Below are positions 1-8,991 of a stretch of DNA of 64,000 bases, piece after piece (position 1 is the stretch's first letter; every line of letters starts with the position of its first letter). The notes under the pieces are model-generated. The model was not told the origin of the DNA and searched no databases. It saw nothing but the letters and a program-made list of their open reading frames with translations. This DNA is from Bacillus sp. REN3. Lineage in GTDB: Bacteria; Bacillota; Bacilli; Bacillales; Cytobacillaceae. The position numbers and the translations under genes were made by a program. The stretch is taken from assembly GCF_017912555.1 (NCBI RefSeq), contig NZ_JAERSD010000011.1, positions 1 through 64,000 of the forward strand. The letters are read 5' to 3'.

Positions 1-118
1 GCAGGACACTGAAAGGCTCCGGCGAATTCGCCCACGCACGAAGGAAATGCATTAGCATTTTCGAGGAGTCAGTCCCTCCCGTTCCATTAAAAACAACATT
101 CAGCTTTAACACAGCCTT
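1..118. repeat. Truncated end of a MITE-like intergenic repeat
   Basis: This stretch resembles the right half of the complete element at 24760-25083. Both carry GCAGGACACTGAA, then an ATGCRTTAGYATTTTCGAGG block, and both end in a CTTTAACAYAGC terminal sequence. The window edge cuts off the left half. It is non-coding and GC-rich compared with the sequence after it. Confidence 0.6.
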
Positions 119-128
119 TGTAAAAGTA

Positions 129-161
129 AGGGGAAAGCGACCCAGTGCGTGTCACCCATCA
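129..161 (+). repeat. Short copy of part of the downstream hydrolase gene
   Basis: These 33 bases match positions 1173-1205, inside the alpha/beta hydrolase gene, at 30 of 33 positions. In one frame they read GESDPVRVTH against GEGDPVCVTH in the gene, and then run into a stop. This is best explained as a scrap of a duplicated or rearranged hydrolase gene. Confidence 0.45.
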
Positions 162-669
162 GGGGCACAAGTGAAAGTAACAATGGAACAGGCGCCACAA
201 ACAGAGCGGCAACGATAGATTGCATCTAAAATCGAAAGATAGAATGATTGAAGACACCGCCGGGAGCGCCCGTTAAAAAAGGGATGAAAGAGATTGACCA
301 ATCATCCGTTCAGAAACCGAGGCATGAAGCTCCGACGAGAAACCGGCAATAGTCATAGGCTGTATGTGTAAATGTGGTAATCCCCGTCTGTATTAATGGG
401 ATGGATCCCCGTCCACTTTTTAAGCCACTTGAAACAACATCGTCACAATAAAACAGAGTGATTTTCAGAGTTGAAGAAAACCGGTGCAAAAACCGCGCCA
501 ATTTCACCACAATCTAGCAAATCCGATAGTAAGAGATGCTAAATGCAACCCCTCTTGTCGGCTATTTTGCTTTTAATAAAGGAATAAAATTTGAATTTCG
601 ATAGAATACAAGTGTAATATTTGGTATATTTAAGAAAATAAGGGAGGGAATAGGAGGCGTTTTTGCTAT
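162..669. other. Stretch without a recognisable gene
   Basis: I see no credible coding frame here. Short open frames on the minus strand lack ribosome sites and resemble nothing. The last 60 bases are AT-rich and hold the ribosome site of the small gene that follows, so a promoter probably lies near 580-640, but I cannot place its boxes with confidence. Confidence 0.4.
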
Positions 670-780
670 ATGTTAGTTCAAATTAATTGGCCAGTTATTT
701 TAATCATGCTGGGGATTTTAGCTTTGTTTGTATATGGAATCTACAAGTTGATTGCTATGATAATAAATAGTCAAAAGTAA
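670..780 (+). CDS. Small single-span membrane protein (36 aa)
   Basis: A 36-residue protein starts with ATG about 12 bases after a clear GGAGG ribosome site at about 652-656. It is almost entirely one hydrophobic helix (WPVILIMLGILALFVYGIYK) with a short polar tail ending NSQK. It would sit in the cytoplasmic membrane as a single-pass protein. I do not recognise the family. The strong ribosome site and clean hydrophobic profile are the reasons for calling it real. No neighbour on the same strand within 300 bases suggests a role. Confidence 0.55.
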   Translation: MLVQINWPVILIMLGILALFVYGIYKLIAMIINSQK

Positions 781-1110
781 AGATGGGCATTGTAAATGAG
801 TTGGTCAACATAGAAGGAGGCCATTGAACAGTCGTTGTCCGTTTTGAATATAACATTGTAGATAGATGGTCTGAAGATGCGAATTGGTCTGCTATTTACA
901 GTGTTATTTGTATTTGTCTCTCCAAAGACGGAACCCTTTAGGCAAAATGGCTGAGGGCTATTTTTTCCTCTGCAGAATAAATAACGCCAATCCCCTGTTG
1001 AAGAATGCGCCACAATTCGCACTGTGGTCATTTTCTTGTTCGATATAACATCATGAAAGGAACAGGACTGTTACAATGAGTTTAAGTAGATAACTTGGCA
1101 GGTGATTTCC
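781..1110. other. Gap without a supported gene
   Basis: A minus-strand open frame of 86 codons (771-1031) crosses this gap. It overlaps the end of the small membrane gene, has no ribosome site and resembles no family. I found no terminator or known RNA motif. Confidence 0.4.
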
Positions 1111-1947
1111 ATGACAGGCTGGGAACAGATAATGGTAGGGACCGAAAGGGGAACCTTCGAGATTTTTGTAAAAGGGGAAGGCGATCCAGTGTGTGTCACC
1201 CATCATTATTCGGAATACAACGAGAGTGGGGATTATTTCGCAGATGTGTTCACTGAGAGGAACAAGGTATTTCTCGTAAATCTAAAGGGGGCAGGAAATA
1301 CGGATGCTGAGCGTGAACCACATGAATTGAGCTTGGTGGATGCGATATATGACCTTGAAGCTATAAGGAATAAGCTGGGCTTTCCAATGTGGATATTTGC
1401 TGGACACTCGACGGGCGGAATGATTGGCGTGCTGTATGGCATCCATTTTTCTCCGTCGCTGAAAAAGTTGATCCTCGTCGGGACTGCTGCCAGGGAATAT
1501 ACTACTTCATCCAGTAGCTGCATCTATCACAAAGAACATCCGAGTTTTGAACAGATGCAGGAATTAATCGAGCGATTGAAACAGGATGACCTTACCGGCA
1601 AGGAACGAAAGCGGTTATCGCGGGAACGGATGCAGCTATCTTTATGCAGGCCGGAAAAGTTTGAAGAGTATTTTTCAAAAAAGATTGTAAAGACAATGTC
1701 CGTGAGACGACTGAATTTCTTTGCTAGGGAGCAGTTGATTTTCGATGTGACGCGGCAGCTTGGCAACCTCACTGCAAAGACGCTCATCCTCTGCGGGCTC
1801 CATGACGTCCAGTGCCCTGTCCAATTTTCACTTGAAATGCACAATTTGATTCCCGATTCGGAGCTATACATTTTCGAGGAGAGCAATCATTATCCTTTTT
1901 TGGAGCAGCCTGAGGAATTCAGAAAGGTGATATTTAATAGAATATAA
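1111..1947 (+). CDS. Alpha/beta-fold hydrolase
   Basis: A 278-residue serine hydrolase of the alpha/beta fold. The nucleophile elbow GHSTGG places the catalytic serine near residue 99. GLHDVQCP supplies the likely acid near 230 and ESNHYPF the histidine near 258, so the triad is complete. There is no signal peptide, so it is probably cytoplasmic. The substrate cannot be read from sequence; relatives include proline iminopeptidase-like and haloperoxidase-like enzymes. ATG at 1111 is preferred over an in-frame GTG at 1102 because AGGTGA at 1100-1105 is a ribosome site 5 bases before the ATG. It stands alone. A short diverged copy of its early coding sequence lies at 129-161. Confidence 0.82.
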   Translation: MTGWEQIMVGTERGTFEIFVKGEGDPVCVTHHYSEYNESGDYFADVFTERNKVFLVNLKGAGNTDAEREPHELSLVDAIYDLEAIRNKLGFPMWIFAGHSTGGMIGVLYGIHFSPSLKKLILVGTAAREYTTSSSSCIYHKEHPSFEQMQELIERLKQDDLTGKERKRLSRERMQLSLCRPEKFEEYFSKKIVKTMSVRRLNFFAREQLIFDVTRQLGNLTAKTLILCGLHDVQCPVQFSLEMHNLIPDSELYIFEESNHYPFLEQPEEFRKVIFNRI

Positions 1948-2223
1948 TTTATTCACGCTGACACGATTTTGGAAAAGTGTGGCTGCAAATGTCGTGTGGC
2001 TGAGTTGACCGTGCAGACAAATGTGATAAGAAATACCGTACGGTTGCCATGTCATCCGTGGCCGGCTTGATGAAAAAAGTGATTACCATGGAGTCGTTAT
2101 CTATAATTCAGCTAGTTATTGGCTCAACATGAACGCATCTGCGGTTCCATATCTGTCCTTTGCTGTCATATAATAGAAGGAAAGATAGGCAGTATTGGCA
2201 ATTAGGTGAGGGGAGGGTCAGGC

Positions 2224-3846
2224 TTGAAAGAGAAAAAGTGGTGGAGGATGTTGAGAATCCTTTCTTTTGGGATTACGGTTATCTTCCTGATATATTGGTA
2301 TAACCTGCGCAAAAAATCCGATAACGAGTGGGAAGAACTATGGAGTGCCATTGGGCGCCGATTCCGGAATCTGTTGTTTGAACTTGAGGGCTTATTGATA
2401 AAAGTTGGCCAAATGCTCAGCATACGCCGGAATCTATTCCCGGAAGGGTTCATCGGCCAAATACAAGATCTTGTCGATCATGTCCCACCTTCACCATGGC
2501 CGGAAATCCAGCAAGTGCTGGAGCGTGAATGGAAGGGGCCCATACAGGAAAAACTTGAGTCGATTGAAACAAAAGCAGTGGCTTCGGCGTCGATTGGCGA
2601 AGTATACCGGGCAAAGATGAAAGATGGGACTACAGTAGCAATCAAGGTGAAGCGGCCAACAATCAAAGCGATCATGAAAACAGATTTTCGGTCCTTGGCC
2701 ATCGTCCTCTGGCTGGTCAGGCACTTAGCGCCGATACCTAAAGGTTTTATCAACTTTCAGCTATTATTTGACGAACTGAAGCTGGTGATTGAGCGGGAAT
2801 TGGATTTTATCGCAGAATTGGAGACGATCAATCGGTTCCGTACACGGTTTGAATCCGTTGACAGGCTCAAGATTCCCAAGGTTTATCCGGAGCTTTCTAC
2901 GGCTAGTGTGCTGGTGATGGAATGGGTTGAAGGGGAAAGGATAACGAACACCGAGTTTCTGGATCAGTCGGGCATTGACCGGGGGGAATTGGCAGAGCGG
3001 CTTATGCGTCTTTTTATGCCCCAGTGGCTCGAACCTGGGGTATTCCATGCCGACCCGCATGCCGGAAATGTCCTGATAGATGGGAATGGTACCATCATCC
3101 TGCTTGATTTCGGCATGGTAGGGGAAATTTCAAAAAATGACGCAGCCAGATTCCAGAAACTTGTGCACGCAGTGTTGCTGAATGATTACGCACAGGCAGT
3201 CGGTGTCCTGGGAGAACTGGGATTCCTGTTACCGGGGGCTGATGTCAAAAAAGTGGAAACGTTGCTTGAGGAAGCAATCACATTTGACCTTGAGGAATAT
3301 AAGAATAAAGATTTGTTCGAGGTGAAAAAGGAAATCACCGAGATTATCAAGTCCCTTCCCATCCAGGTACCGACCCGCTTTATCTTTCTCGGGCGTTCTG
3401 TCGGGACAATGGAAGGCATCCTTCAGACGGTCAATCCTGGTCGGGACATATTGGAGATTGCCAAGCCGGTATTCAAGGATTGGCTGAATCAAAGCGGCAA
3501 CGGCGCGAAATGGCGATGGATTATGAACTGGGTCTCTGCACAGCCTTTTTTTCAGACGGTCCATTCCTTGTTGGGTCTCCTGCATCTGCCGGAACAGCTA
3601 GCTGAACAGCAAGAAACGCTGCAGAAAAGGGAGTTTCATTTCTCCCTATATGAAAATCGGAAGAAACACTCCGGGTTTACAGCGATTGCTGGCATGGCAG
3701 GCCTTTATGCTGGCATTTATTTGCAGGATATTGTCCTTTGGGGACCATCCACCGTCATCACCGGCCTGGCAATCATTATTTATGCCAATGCCTCAAGGAA
3801 ACAAAAAAAGTGGATGAAGGCAATTGGCTATCAAAATGAACGATGA
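2224..3846 (+). CDS. ABC1/UbiB (AarF) family atypical kinase
   Basis: About 540 residues, the usual length for the UbiB/ABC1 family of atypical kinases linked to isoprenoid-lipid and quinone metabolism. The diagnostic KxGQ motif appears as KVGQML near residue 62. The alanine-rich nucleotide loop is ASASIGEVY near 122, followed by the ATP lysine in VAIKVKRP. The catalytic HADPHAGN is near 275 and the metal-binding DFG near 295. The C-terminus has two membrane segments. TTG at 2224 is chosen because GGGAGGG at 2211-2217 sits 6 bases before it; the frame also opens at GTG 2206. A possible -10 TATAAT lies at 2169-2174. It is a single gene. Role in quinone metabolism is inferred from the family. 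Confidence 0.88.
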   Translation: MKEKKWWRMLRILSFGITVIFLIYWYNLRKKSDNEWEELWSAIGRRFRNLLFELEGLLIKVGQMLSIRRNLFPEGFIGQIQDLVDHVPPSPWPEIQQVLEREWKGPIQEKLESIETKAVASASIGEVYRAKMKDGTTVAIKVKRPTIKAIMKTDFRSLAIVLWLVRHLAPIPKGFINFQLLFDELKLVIERELDFIAELETINRFRTRFESVDRLKIPKVYPELSTASVLVMEWVEGERITNTEFLDQSGIDRGELAERLMRLFMPQWLEPGVFHADPHAGNVLIDGNGTIILLDFGMVGEISKNDAARFQKLVHAVLLNDYAQAVGVLGELGFLLPGADVKKVETLLEEAITFDLEEYKNKDLFEVKKEITEIIKSLPIQVPTRFIFLGRSVGTMEGILQTVNPGRDILEIAKPVFKDWLNQSGNGAKWRWIMNWVSAQPFFQTVHSLLGLLHLPEQLAEQQETLQKREFHFSLYENRKKHSGFTAIAGMAGLYAGIYLQDIVLWGPSTVITGLAIIIYANASRKQKKWMKAIGYQNER

Positions 3847-4063
3847 TAGCGTCGCCACTAACAGTGACATCGTTTCAGGGTACCTGTGTACCTGTCCTGG
3901 CACACGACGTAGCAGGGAAGTCCAGGGATTTTATCGGTAGCGGCACCTAATGCAAGAACCGTTTTCAGGGACTGCGATGCATATGTTAATCCCATAGTCT
4001 TTCGTCTCCGGCAGGGTGACGTCGGTATGGGCAACCAGGGATGTTGATTGTTAATTGACACCT

Positions 4064-4094
4064 AAAAAGCAGGTTCAGTGTGAACCTGCTTTTT
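4064..4094. terminator. Bidirectional intrinsic terminator
   Basis: An inverted repeat pairs AAAAAGCAGGTTCA with TGAACCTGCTTTTT around a 3-base loop. With U-tracts on both strands it can end the minus-strand dehydrogenase transcript and read-through from the plus-strand kinase. Confidence 0.85.
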
Positions 4095-4100
4095 CTGATG

Positions 4101-5129
4101 TTATCTAGAGTTTCTAGTCACTGGGATATCGACCATTGACAGCAATCCTGTTTGTTCGCAGGAGCTTAGTGCTTTTGCGCTGTTAATGGCAATCGCTGCA
4201 GTAGCTGTGTCTCCGAATATGCCATTTGGTATGACCAGTTCCACCTTTTCTTCGCCCTTATAGACAATCCGGTCTTCCTGGACGATACCAGCCGCCATTG
4301 TAAGTTCAAGGACAACTTCTTTTCCGTCTTTTGTATAGCCTTTTGATATTTGATGCTGTCCGCATACATCCCCGATTTCAACGCTGCAAAGGGCGAGATC
4401 CATTTTGCTTTCCGCAAGCACCGGTTCAATCATGTTATCGACGCTGCCAAGCTCAAGGCCCAATGCGTGGGCGACCATCCGCAATGATTCTTCAAGCCCG
4501 ACATGGCCAATTTTGTTTTCGGTAGCCAACTGGTTAAATGCATCTTTTGTCATGCCGACGCCGACTTTCTTTTGCAAAGGAATCCTCCTTTTCGAGACAT
4601 CGACTTTTCTGGTAATGTTAATGCTCGAAAATTCGTTAGTGACGGAAGAAAGAAAAACAGGCAAGCTGTCCATAATGAATCCGGGATTGACTCCTGTTCC
4701 CAATACCGCGAGATTCTTCTTGCGCGCATACTGGTCGATTTCTTTAGCTAGTTGAGGGTAGCGGTGCCATGGGAACGAAAGCTGTTCACAAGTCGAGACG
4801 ACGGAATATCCATGGTCAAGCAGCTCCCTGATCTGCGGCCAGACAGCTTTAAGATTGGAGCCTGTCGCATGAATTGCTACCTTACGGCTCTTTGGCTCAT
4901 CCGCTCTTTTTTTCAGACCGGAAGTAACCGAAATGCCATGAGGCCTAGTTCCTATCAAGTCCCCAATATCCTTTCCTACTTTATCAGGATCGATATCTAT
5001 CGCTCCGAGAATATTCGCTCCATGATTCAACACACTTTTTTTCAGGATTTGTATTCCGATCGGACCGAGTCCAAACAGTAACAAATCCAGCTTTTCATTA
5101 GTTGTTTTTTTTGCGATGGTCTCCAGCAT
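4101..5129 (-). CDS. DapB-like NAD(P)H-dependent amine dehydrogenase
   Basis: About 342 residues. The N-terminal Rossmann domain has FGLGPIGIQILKK, followed by GAIDIDPDKVGKDIG, the pattern of dihydrodipicolinate-reductase-type proteins. GTGVNPGFIMDSLP is typical of the branch containing 2,4-diaminopentanoate dehydrogenase. It is longer than true DapB (about 270), so a catabolic amine dehydrogenase is more likely than lysine biosynthesis. ATG at 5129 is chosen over the more upstream ATG at 5171 because AAGGAGTGG precedes it by 6 bases. A LysR gene lies 104 bases upstream on the same strand and may control it. The exact substrate is unknown. Confidence 0.75.
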   Translation of the reverse strand: MLETIAKKTTNEKLDLLLFGLGPIGIQILKKSVLNHGANILGAIDIDPDKVGKDIGDLIGTRPHGISVTSGLKKRADEPKSRKVAIHATGSNLKAVWPQIRELLDHGYSVVSTCEQLSFPWHRYPQLAKEIDQYARKKNLAVLGTGVNPGFIMDSLPVFLSSVTNEFSSINITRKVDVSKRRIPLQKKVGVGMTKDAFNQLATENKIGHVGLEESLRMVAHALGLELGSVDNMIEPVLAESKMDLALCSVEIGDVCGQHQISKGYTKDGKEVVLELTMAAGIVQEDRIVYKGEEKVELVIPNGIFGDTATAAIAINSAKALSSCEQTGLLSMVDIPVTRNSR

Positions 5130-5233
5130 TGGCTTACCACTCCTTGTTATTTGGCTGTTTTCATTCTCCATCGTACCAGCCGGCTTTCAGAAGGGGAAAT
5201 ACACAATTCTTATATACTTATAATTTGAGCTTA

Positions 5234-6145
5234 TCAATCCTTTTCCAACGTCATATCCCTGATCAGTTCGACCGACTGTTTTGTCACGAGCGGGATATAG
5301 GAAGATTCCTTCCAGATGACGGAAATGGAGCTTGATAGCTGCTGTCCTTTTATTGTCAATGCTTTGATGCCAAATGACTGGATGAGATAGAACATGTCCC
5401 GCGGCATAATCGTAATGCCAAGATTGTTTGAAACCAGATTGGCAATCGTCAATATCTCGGGCCCGCCCCCGATGCTGTTCGGCACAAACCCTGCCGTCCG
5501 GCAGGCGTGTTCAAGAAGGGAATAGAGGGAGGGAGAAGCCTCCTTGTCATAATGGATAAATGTCTCATTTCTCATATTATATAAATCCACAGATTGCGCT
5601 GAACCAGCCACGTGTCCCTCAGAGACGATCACTTCAAGCGGGAAACGTGTGAATTCGATCATTTTCAAGCCGCTGTCCGTTATCTGCCTTGTATCCAGGG
5701 GTGTCCGTATGAAAGCAAGATGGCATTTTTCATTTTGGACCAGCTCGATTCCCTGCGTTGATGGTACCTCCTGGAGGAAAAACTCCAGTTCGGGAATCGT
5801 TTTGCGAAGCTCCTTCAAAAGCGCAGGAACCCAGTTGCTTGCGGCAGACGGAACTGAGGCAATTTTGATAACGGCTTTTGGGATCCGTTGATTTTGTTTA
5901 ATGTCCCTGATGATCGAATCGATATGTTCAAAAGAAGGGGAGAGACGCTGGAATAAGTATTCACCTTCCTCCGTAAGTGTGACTTTCCGTGTCGAACGGT
6001 TCAACAGCTTAAAGCCGAGTTCGTTTTCCAGGCCGGAGATTTGCTGGCTCAGACCCGGCTGGGAGATATGGAGGTTTTTCGAAGCCTTGCTGAAATTCAG
6101 GCTTCGGGCAATCTCTAAAAAATAACGGAATGCTAATAAATTCAT
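5234..6145 (-). CDS. LysR family transcriptional regulator
   Basis: A 303-residue LysR regulator. The N-terminal winged helix-turn-helix includes NFSKASKNLHISQPGLSQQI and LGFKLLNRSTRKVTLTEEG, followed by the usual substrate-binding domain. The open frame runs 68 codons further upstream, but that extension looks non-coding. ATG at 6145 has AAGGTGG five bases before it and gives the standard family length. It lies directly upstream of, and parallel to, the DapB-like dehydrogenase gene, and about 320 bases from the divergent YciI-GNAT pair. Either could be its target. The effector is not predictable. Confidence 0.9.
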   Translation of the reverse strand: MNLLAFRYFLEIARSLNFSKASKNLHISQPGLSQQISGLENELGFKLLNRSTRKVTLTEEGEYLFQRLSPSFEHIDSIIRDIKQNQRIPKAVIKIASVPSAASNWVPALLKELRKTIPELEFFLQEVPSTQGIELVQNEKCHLAFIRTPLDTRQITDSGLKMIEFTRFPLEVIVSEGHVAGSAQSVDLYNMRNETFIHYDKEASPSLYSLLEHACRTAGFVPNSIGGGPEILTIANLVSNNLGITIMPRDMFYLIQSFGIKALTIKGQQLSSSISVIWKESSYIPLVTKQSVELIRDMTLEKD

Positions 6146-6402
6146 GAGGTCCACCTTCATTGGAAATTTTTGTATAAACTTTTTTAAGAACAGGGAAGGA
6201 TACGGAAACCGGCCGACTCTGAAATAAAAAAACACTGATTTATAAATCATAATTATAAATGGGTCTCTGGAAACTATCAAATTTATGAATGATTGCTGCT
6301 CCAGCGAAATAAATAGGGAAAATAAACCTCCCATTGCAAGCACCCCCAATTACATCGATTTCATACGTGAAAGAGTTTTTGAATTTAAAACGCGGCTTTA
6401 AA

Positions 6403-6432
6403 TTGACTAAAATTTCTGTAAACGTGTATAAT
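6403..6432 (+). promoter_or_regulatory. Sigma-A type promoter of the YciI-GNAT pair
   Basis: TTGACT (6403-6408) and TATAAT (6427-6432) are separated by 18 bases. The start codon lies 36 bases beyond the -10 box, with AAGGAGGG at 6455-6462 between them. Confidence 0.8.
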
Positions 6433-6468
6433 TAATCACGAACATATATTCGTGAAGGAGGGCTTTTC

Positions 6469-6786
6469 ATGTATTGCTTAGCCATTTTGAAAGATAAGAG
6501 ACAGGGAGAGTTGAAAACTGACTTGCTCCAGCATCATGTGAATTATTTGAAAGAATTGAGTTCTATGGGGCATCTGGTAATGTGCGGTCCATATGTTAAT
6601 AACGATGGTGCGATGATGATCTTTAATTGTGAAAGCCTGGACCATGTGAGGAAATTGCTTGCCAATGACCCATTCATCGCGGAAAAATACTATCAAGCCT
6701 ATGAAATAAATGAATTTTTGCCAGCAAATGATGAAAATAACTGGTTAATGGACATACCCCAGACCAAGGGGAATTTAGTGGAATGA
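6469..6786 (+). CDS. YciI family protein
   Basis: A 105-residue YciI-like protein with the ferredoxin-like fold of small dimeric enzymes and stress proteins. Supporting features are the MYCLAILKD start, the central GHLVMCGPY with a buried histidine region, and the DPFIAEKYYQAYEINEF stretch, which corresponds to the conserved DPF motif of the family. The function of most members is unknown; some resemble muconolactone isomerases. It has its own strong promoter and an AAGGAGGG ribosome site. Its stop overlaps the start of the next gene (ATGA), so the two are translationally coupled. Confidence 0.82.
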   Translation: MYCLAILKDKRQGELKTDLLQHHVNYLKELSSMGHLVMCGPYVNNDGAMMIFNCESLDHVRKLLANDPFIAEKYYQAYEINEFLPANDENNWLMDIPQTKGNLVE

Positions 6787-7283
6787 GATTTGCTGTCAAG
6801 CTTGCTGTACAGGATGAGTCCCATAAGATCATTGATTTCTTGAAGGAAACCGCGCAGTGGTTGAAGGAGAAAGGGATCAAACAGTGGAGTTTCCTTCTGC
6901 ACGGGGGGGAAGATGAAGAAATCAAGAGGGCAATCGAAAATCAGGCTACCTACATCGTTTTAAATGAAGGAGGGATGATTGCGACCTTTACGCTTTCCAG
7001 GGATAAAAGTGACTGGGACAAGCATATTTGGGGGGAACAGGACGAATTTGGTTCTCTCTATCTACATAGATTAGCAATAAAGCCATCGTATATGAAAAAT
7101 GGACTGGGAAGGGATTTATTGACCTGGATCGAAACGAATTTCAAGTGCCAGGCCGGCTACTTGAAGCTTGATTGTGTGGCAGACAACAAAAAATTGAATC
7201 ATTTTTACCGCGAACATGGTTTCCGGCTTGTTGGCTGCAATGACGGACATAACCAATATGAAAAAAAGCTTTGTCAGGGATAA
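6783..7283 (+). CDS. GNAT family N-acetyltransferase
   Basis: A 166-residue acetyltransferase. The acetyl-CoA binding region reads LHRLAIKPSYMKNGLG followed by RDLLTWIE, and the late part (LDCVADNKKLNHFYREHGF) is the usual GNAT beta5-alpha4 signature. The acceptor is unknown. Its ATG overlaps the stop of the YciI gene by four bases, so both are made from one message. No ribosome site of its own is evident, consistent with coupling. Confidence 0.88.
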   Translation: MRFAVKLAVQDESHKIIDFLKETAQWLKEKGIKQWSFLLHGGEDEEIKRAIENQATYIVLNEGGMIATFTLSRDKSDWDKHIWGEQDEFGSLYLHRLAIKPSYMKNGLGRDLLTWIETNFKCQAGYLKLDCVADNKKLNHFYREHGFRLVGCNDGHNQYEKKLCQG

Positions 7284-7493
7284 GATGATTTGACAGGCAC
7301 CTTTACTTTGATGGTCCGGGGTTCAAGTAAGATGATGAAGGAGAATCCATAAACTTGTAAATAATCTGTCATCTTATCTTCATGCATGCTGCATATTCTT
7401 TGTTATGCTCGACATAGAGCAGACAGAAACATTCTGCGTGCAATTGATTGCTTTTACACGAAATGAGCTGCAATTAAGAAGAGGAGATGCGAT

Positions 7494-8384
7494 ATGAAAA
7501 AGGTGCTTGTCATCGGCGGTACTTCCTATGATTCAATCATTTATGTGGAAAAACTGCCATTGCCTCATCCGCAGACCATCCATTCTGTCCCATTCAATGA
7601 AACGGTCGGTTCGACAGGTGCGGGTAAGGCGTTGAATCTGACCAAACTGAAGGTGCCGACTACCTTGCATTCGATCATTGGAAATGATGAGTATGGGGCG
7701 AAGATCAGGAGGAAGCTGGATGAAGCCGGCGTAGATTTTGTTTATGACCATGATCCGAAGGGGACTGAGAGACACATCAATCTTATGAGTGACCGTGGGG
7801 AGCGGATTTCGTTTTTTGTGACCCGGTCATCTGCCGAGCTGCACCTGAACCTGAAAAGGATTGAGCAGCTGATCAAGGACGCTGATTTGATTGTCCTCAA
7901 TATCGTTCCTTATTCAAAGCACCTTATTCCGCTTATAAAAAAATACGGCAAACCGGTATGGACTGATTTGCACGATTATGATCCTGGGAACCCGTATCAT
8001 GAAGATTTCATTTATTTGGCGGATTACATATTTTTCAATTCCGATCACATACCTGAGTACCGGGCTGTCATGGAGAAGTGGATGAACATGGGCAAGGGAT
8101 TAGTTGTCTGTACCCATGGGGAATCAGGTTCAACTGCTTTGATGAACGATGGCCGATGGATCGAAACGCCGGCCATCGACGCTTTTCATTGCAAGGATGC
8201 AAGTGGCGCAGGTGATAGCTTTTTCTCAGGCTTTTTATATGGTTTTTTAACAGGAAAGGATACCGAAGAATCTCTTAAGCTGGGAACGATTTGTGCAGGT
8301 CTCTGTATCTCCTGCAAAGAGCTGGTTTATGAAGGACTGAGCGGGGCCTTGCTTGAAATGGAATATGGTATTTATTTTGATTAA
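7494..8384 (+). CDS. PfkB family carbohydrate/nucleoside kinase
   Basis: A 296-residue ribokinase-fold kinase. The N-terminal GGTSYDSIIYVEKLP and the glycine-rich STGAGKALNLTKL region form the sugar-binding part. The C-terminal signature DASGAGDSFFSGF near residue 240 contains the anion hole and the catalytic aspartate. It would phosphorylate a sugar or nucleoside with ATP; the substrate is not evident. GAGGAG lies 8 bases before the ATG. It is flanked by non-coding sequence on both sides and appears monocistronic. Confidence 0.88.
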   Translation: MKKVLVIGGTSYDSIIYVEKLPLPHPQTIHSVPFNETVGSTGAGKALNLTKLKVPTTLHSIIGNDEYGAKIRRKLDEAGVDFVYDHDPKGTERHINLMSDRGERISFFVTRSSAELHLNLKRIEQLIKDADLIVLNIVPYSKHLIPLIKKYGKPVWTDLHDYDPGNPYHEDFIYLADYIFFNSDHIPEYRAVMEKWMNMGKGLVVCTHGESGSTALMNDGRWIETPAIDAFHCKDASGAGDSFFSGFLYGFLTGKDTEESLKLGTICAGLCISCKELVYEGLSGALLEMEYGIYFD

Positions 8385-8546
8385 CTTGATGGATTCCAAC
8401 AAGCAGCTGTTTAGGGTGAGGACTGAGACAATAAGCGATATCACCCCCGTTAGATTCCATATTCTTCTCCCCGATGAATGTTTGATTTAAAAATGACAAG
8501 GATCATCCTGGAAAAAAATTAAATCTAAATCAAGAGAGGCTCAGGA

Positions 8547-8978
8547 ATGAATCGACGAAATTTTATGAAAGCGGTTGCTGCAGGAATCATTTCAGGGTTG
8601 GCTCTCGGATTTTTCTTGAAAATGGCTGAGAGCCTTACCGGGATGAAGGTCTACACCCTGCTGTTAAACGTTGACTATGTACCGGTCCTCAATAGGTTCA
8701 GACTGCCTGAATGGGGAGAGTTTTCGCTCCATTTGGCGATTTCGGTTTTGTTAAGCATTGTGCTCTATTTTTATCAGAGGAAATATAGTTTATCTGCAGG
8801 CTGGGTTGTGAAAATCAGTTTAGCCATTGGGCTGCTGCTCTATCCGACGACTTTACTTTCAGAGCGTACTCCTGGGATATTCAGTGGCTATGCTTTTTTT
8901 CTCTGGATGACCGGGCACGGAATTTTCGGAATAATTCTGGGATGGCTATTGAAAAAGCCTTCAGAACAGAAAGCCTGA
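8547..8978 (+). CDS. Four-span membrane protein of unknown function
   Basis: A 143-residue protein with about four hydrophobic segments, near residues 8-26, 58-75, 85-105 and 115-135. It starts MNRRNFMKAVAAG, which superficially resembles a Tat signal, but the following segment is an ordinary membrane helix and no cleavage site is seen. I do not recognise the family. The ribosome site (AGAGG) is moderate. It converges with the next, minus-strand gene 13 bases downstream. Confidence 0.68.
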   Translation: MNRRNFMKAVAAGIISGLALGFFLKMAESLTGMKVYTLLLNVDYVPVLNRFRLPEWGEFSLHLAISVLLSIVLYFYQRKYSLSAGWVVKISLAIGLLLYPTTLLSERTPGIFSGYAFFLWMTGHGIFGIILGWLLKKPSEQKA

Positions 8979-8991
8979 AGACTTTTTTTCA

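Noticed and set aside
771-1031. 86-codon minus frame
   Set aside because: Overlaps a better small gene and lacks a ribosome site.
3858-4061. 67-codon minus frame between the kinase gene and the terminator
   Set aside because: Contains a few protein-like segments, but no start signal or recognisable family; at most a remnant.
7281-7377. Large hairpin from GATAAGATGA and TCATCTTATC
   Set aside because: The arms are 77 bases apart with no structure between; probably chance.
8547-8600. Tat signal peptide in the membrane protein at 8547
   Set aside because: MNRRNF resembles a twin-arginine motif, but the next helix is an uncleaved membrane segment in a multi-span protein.
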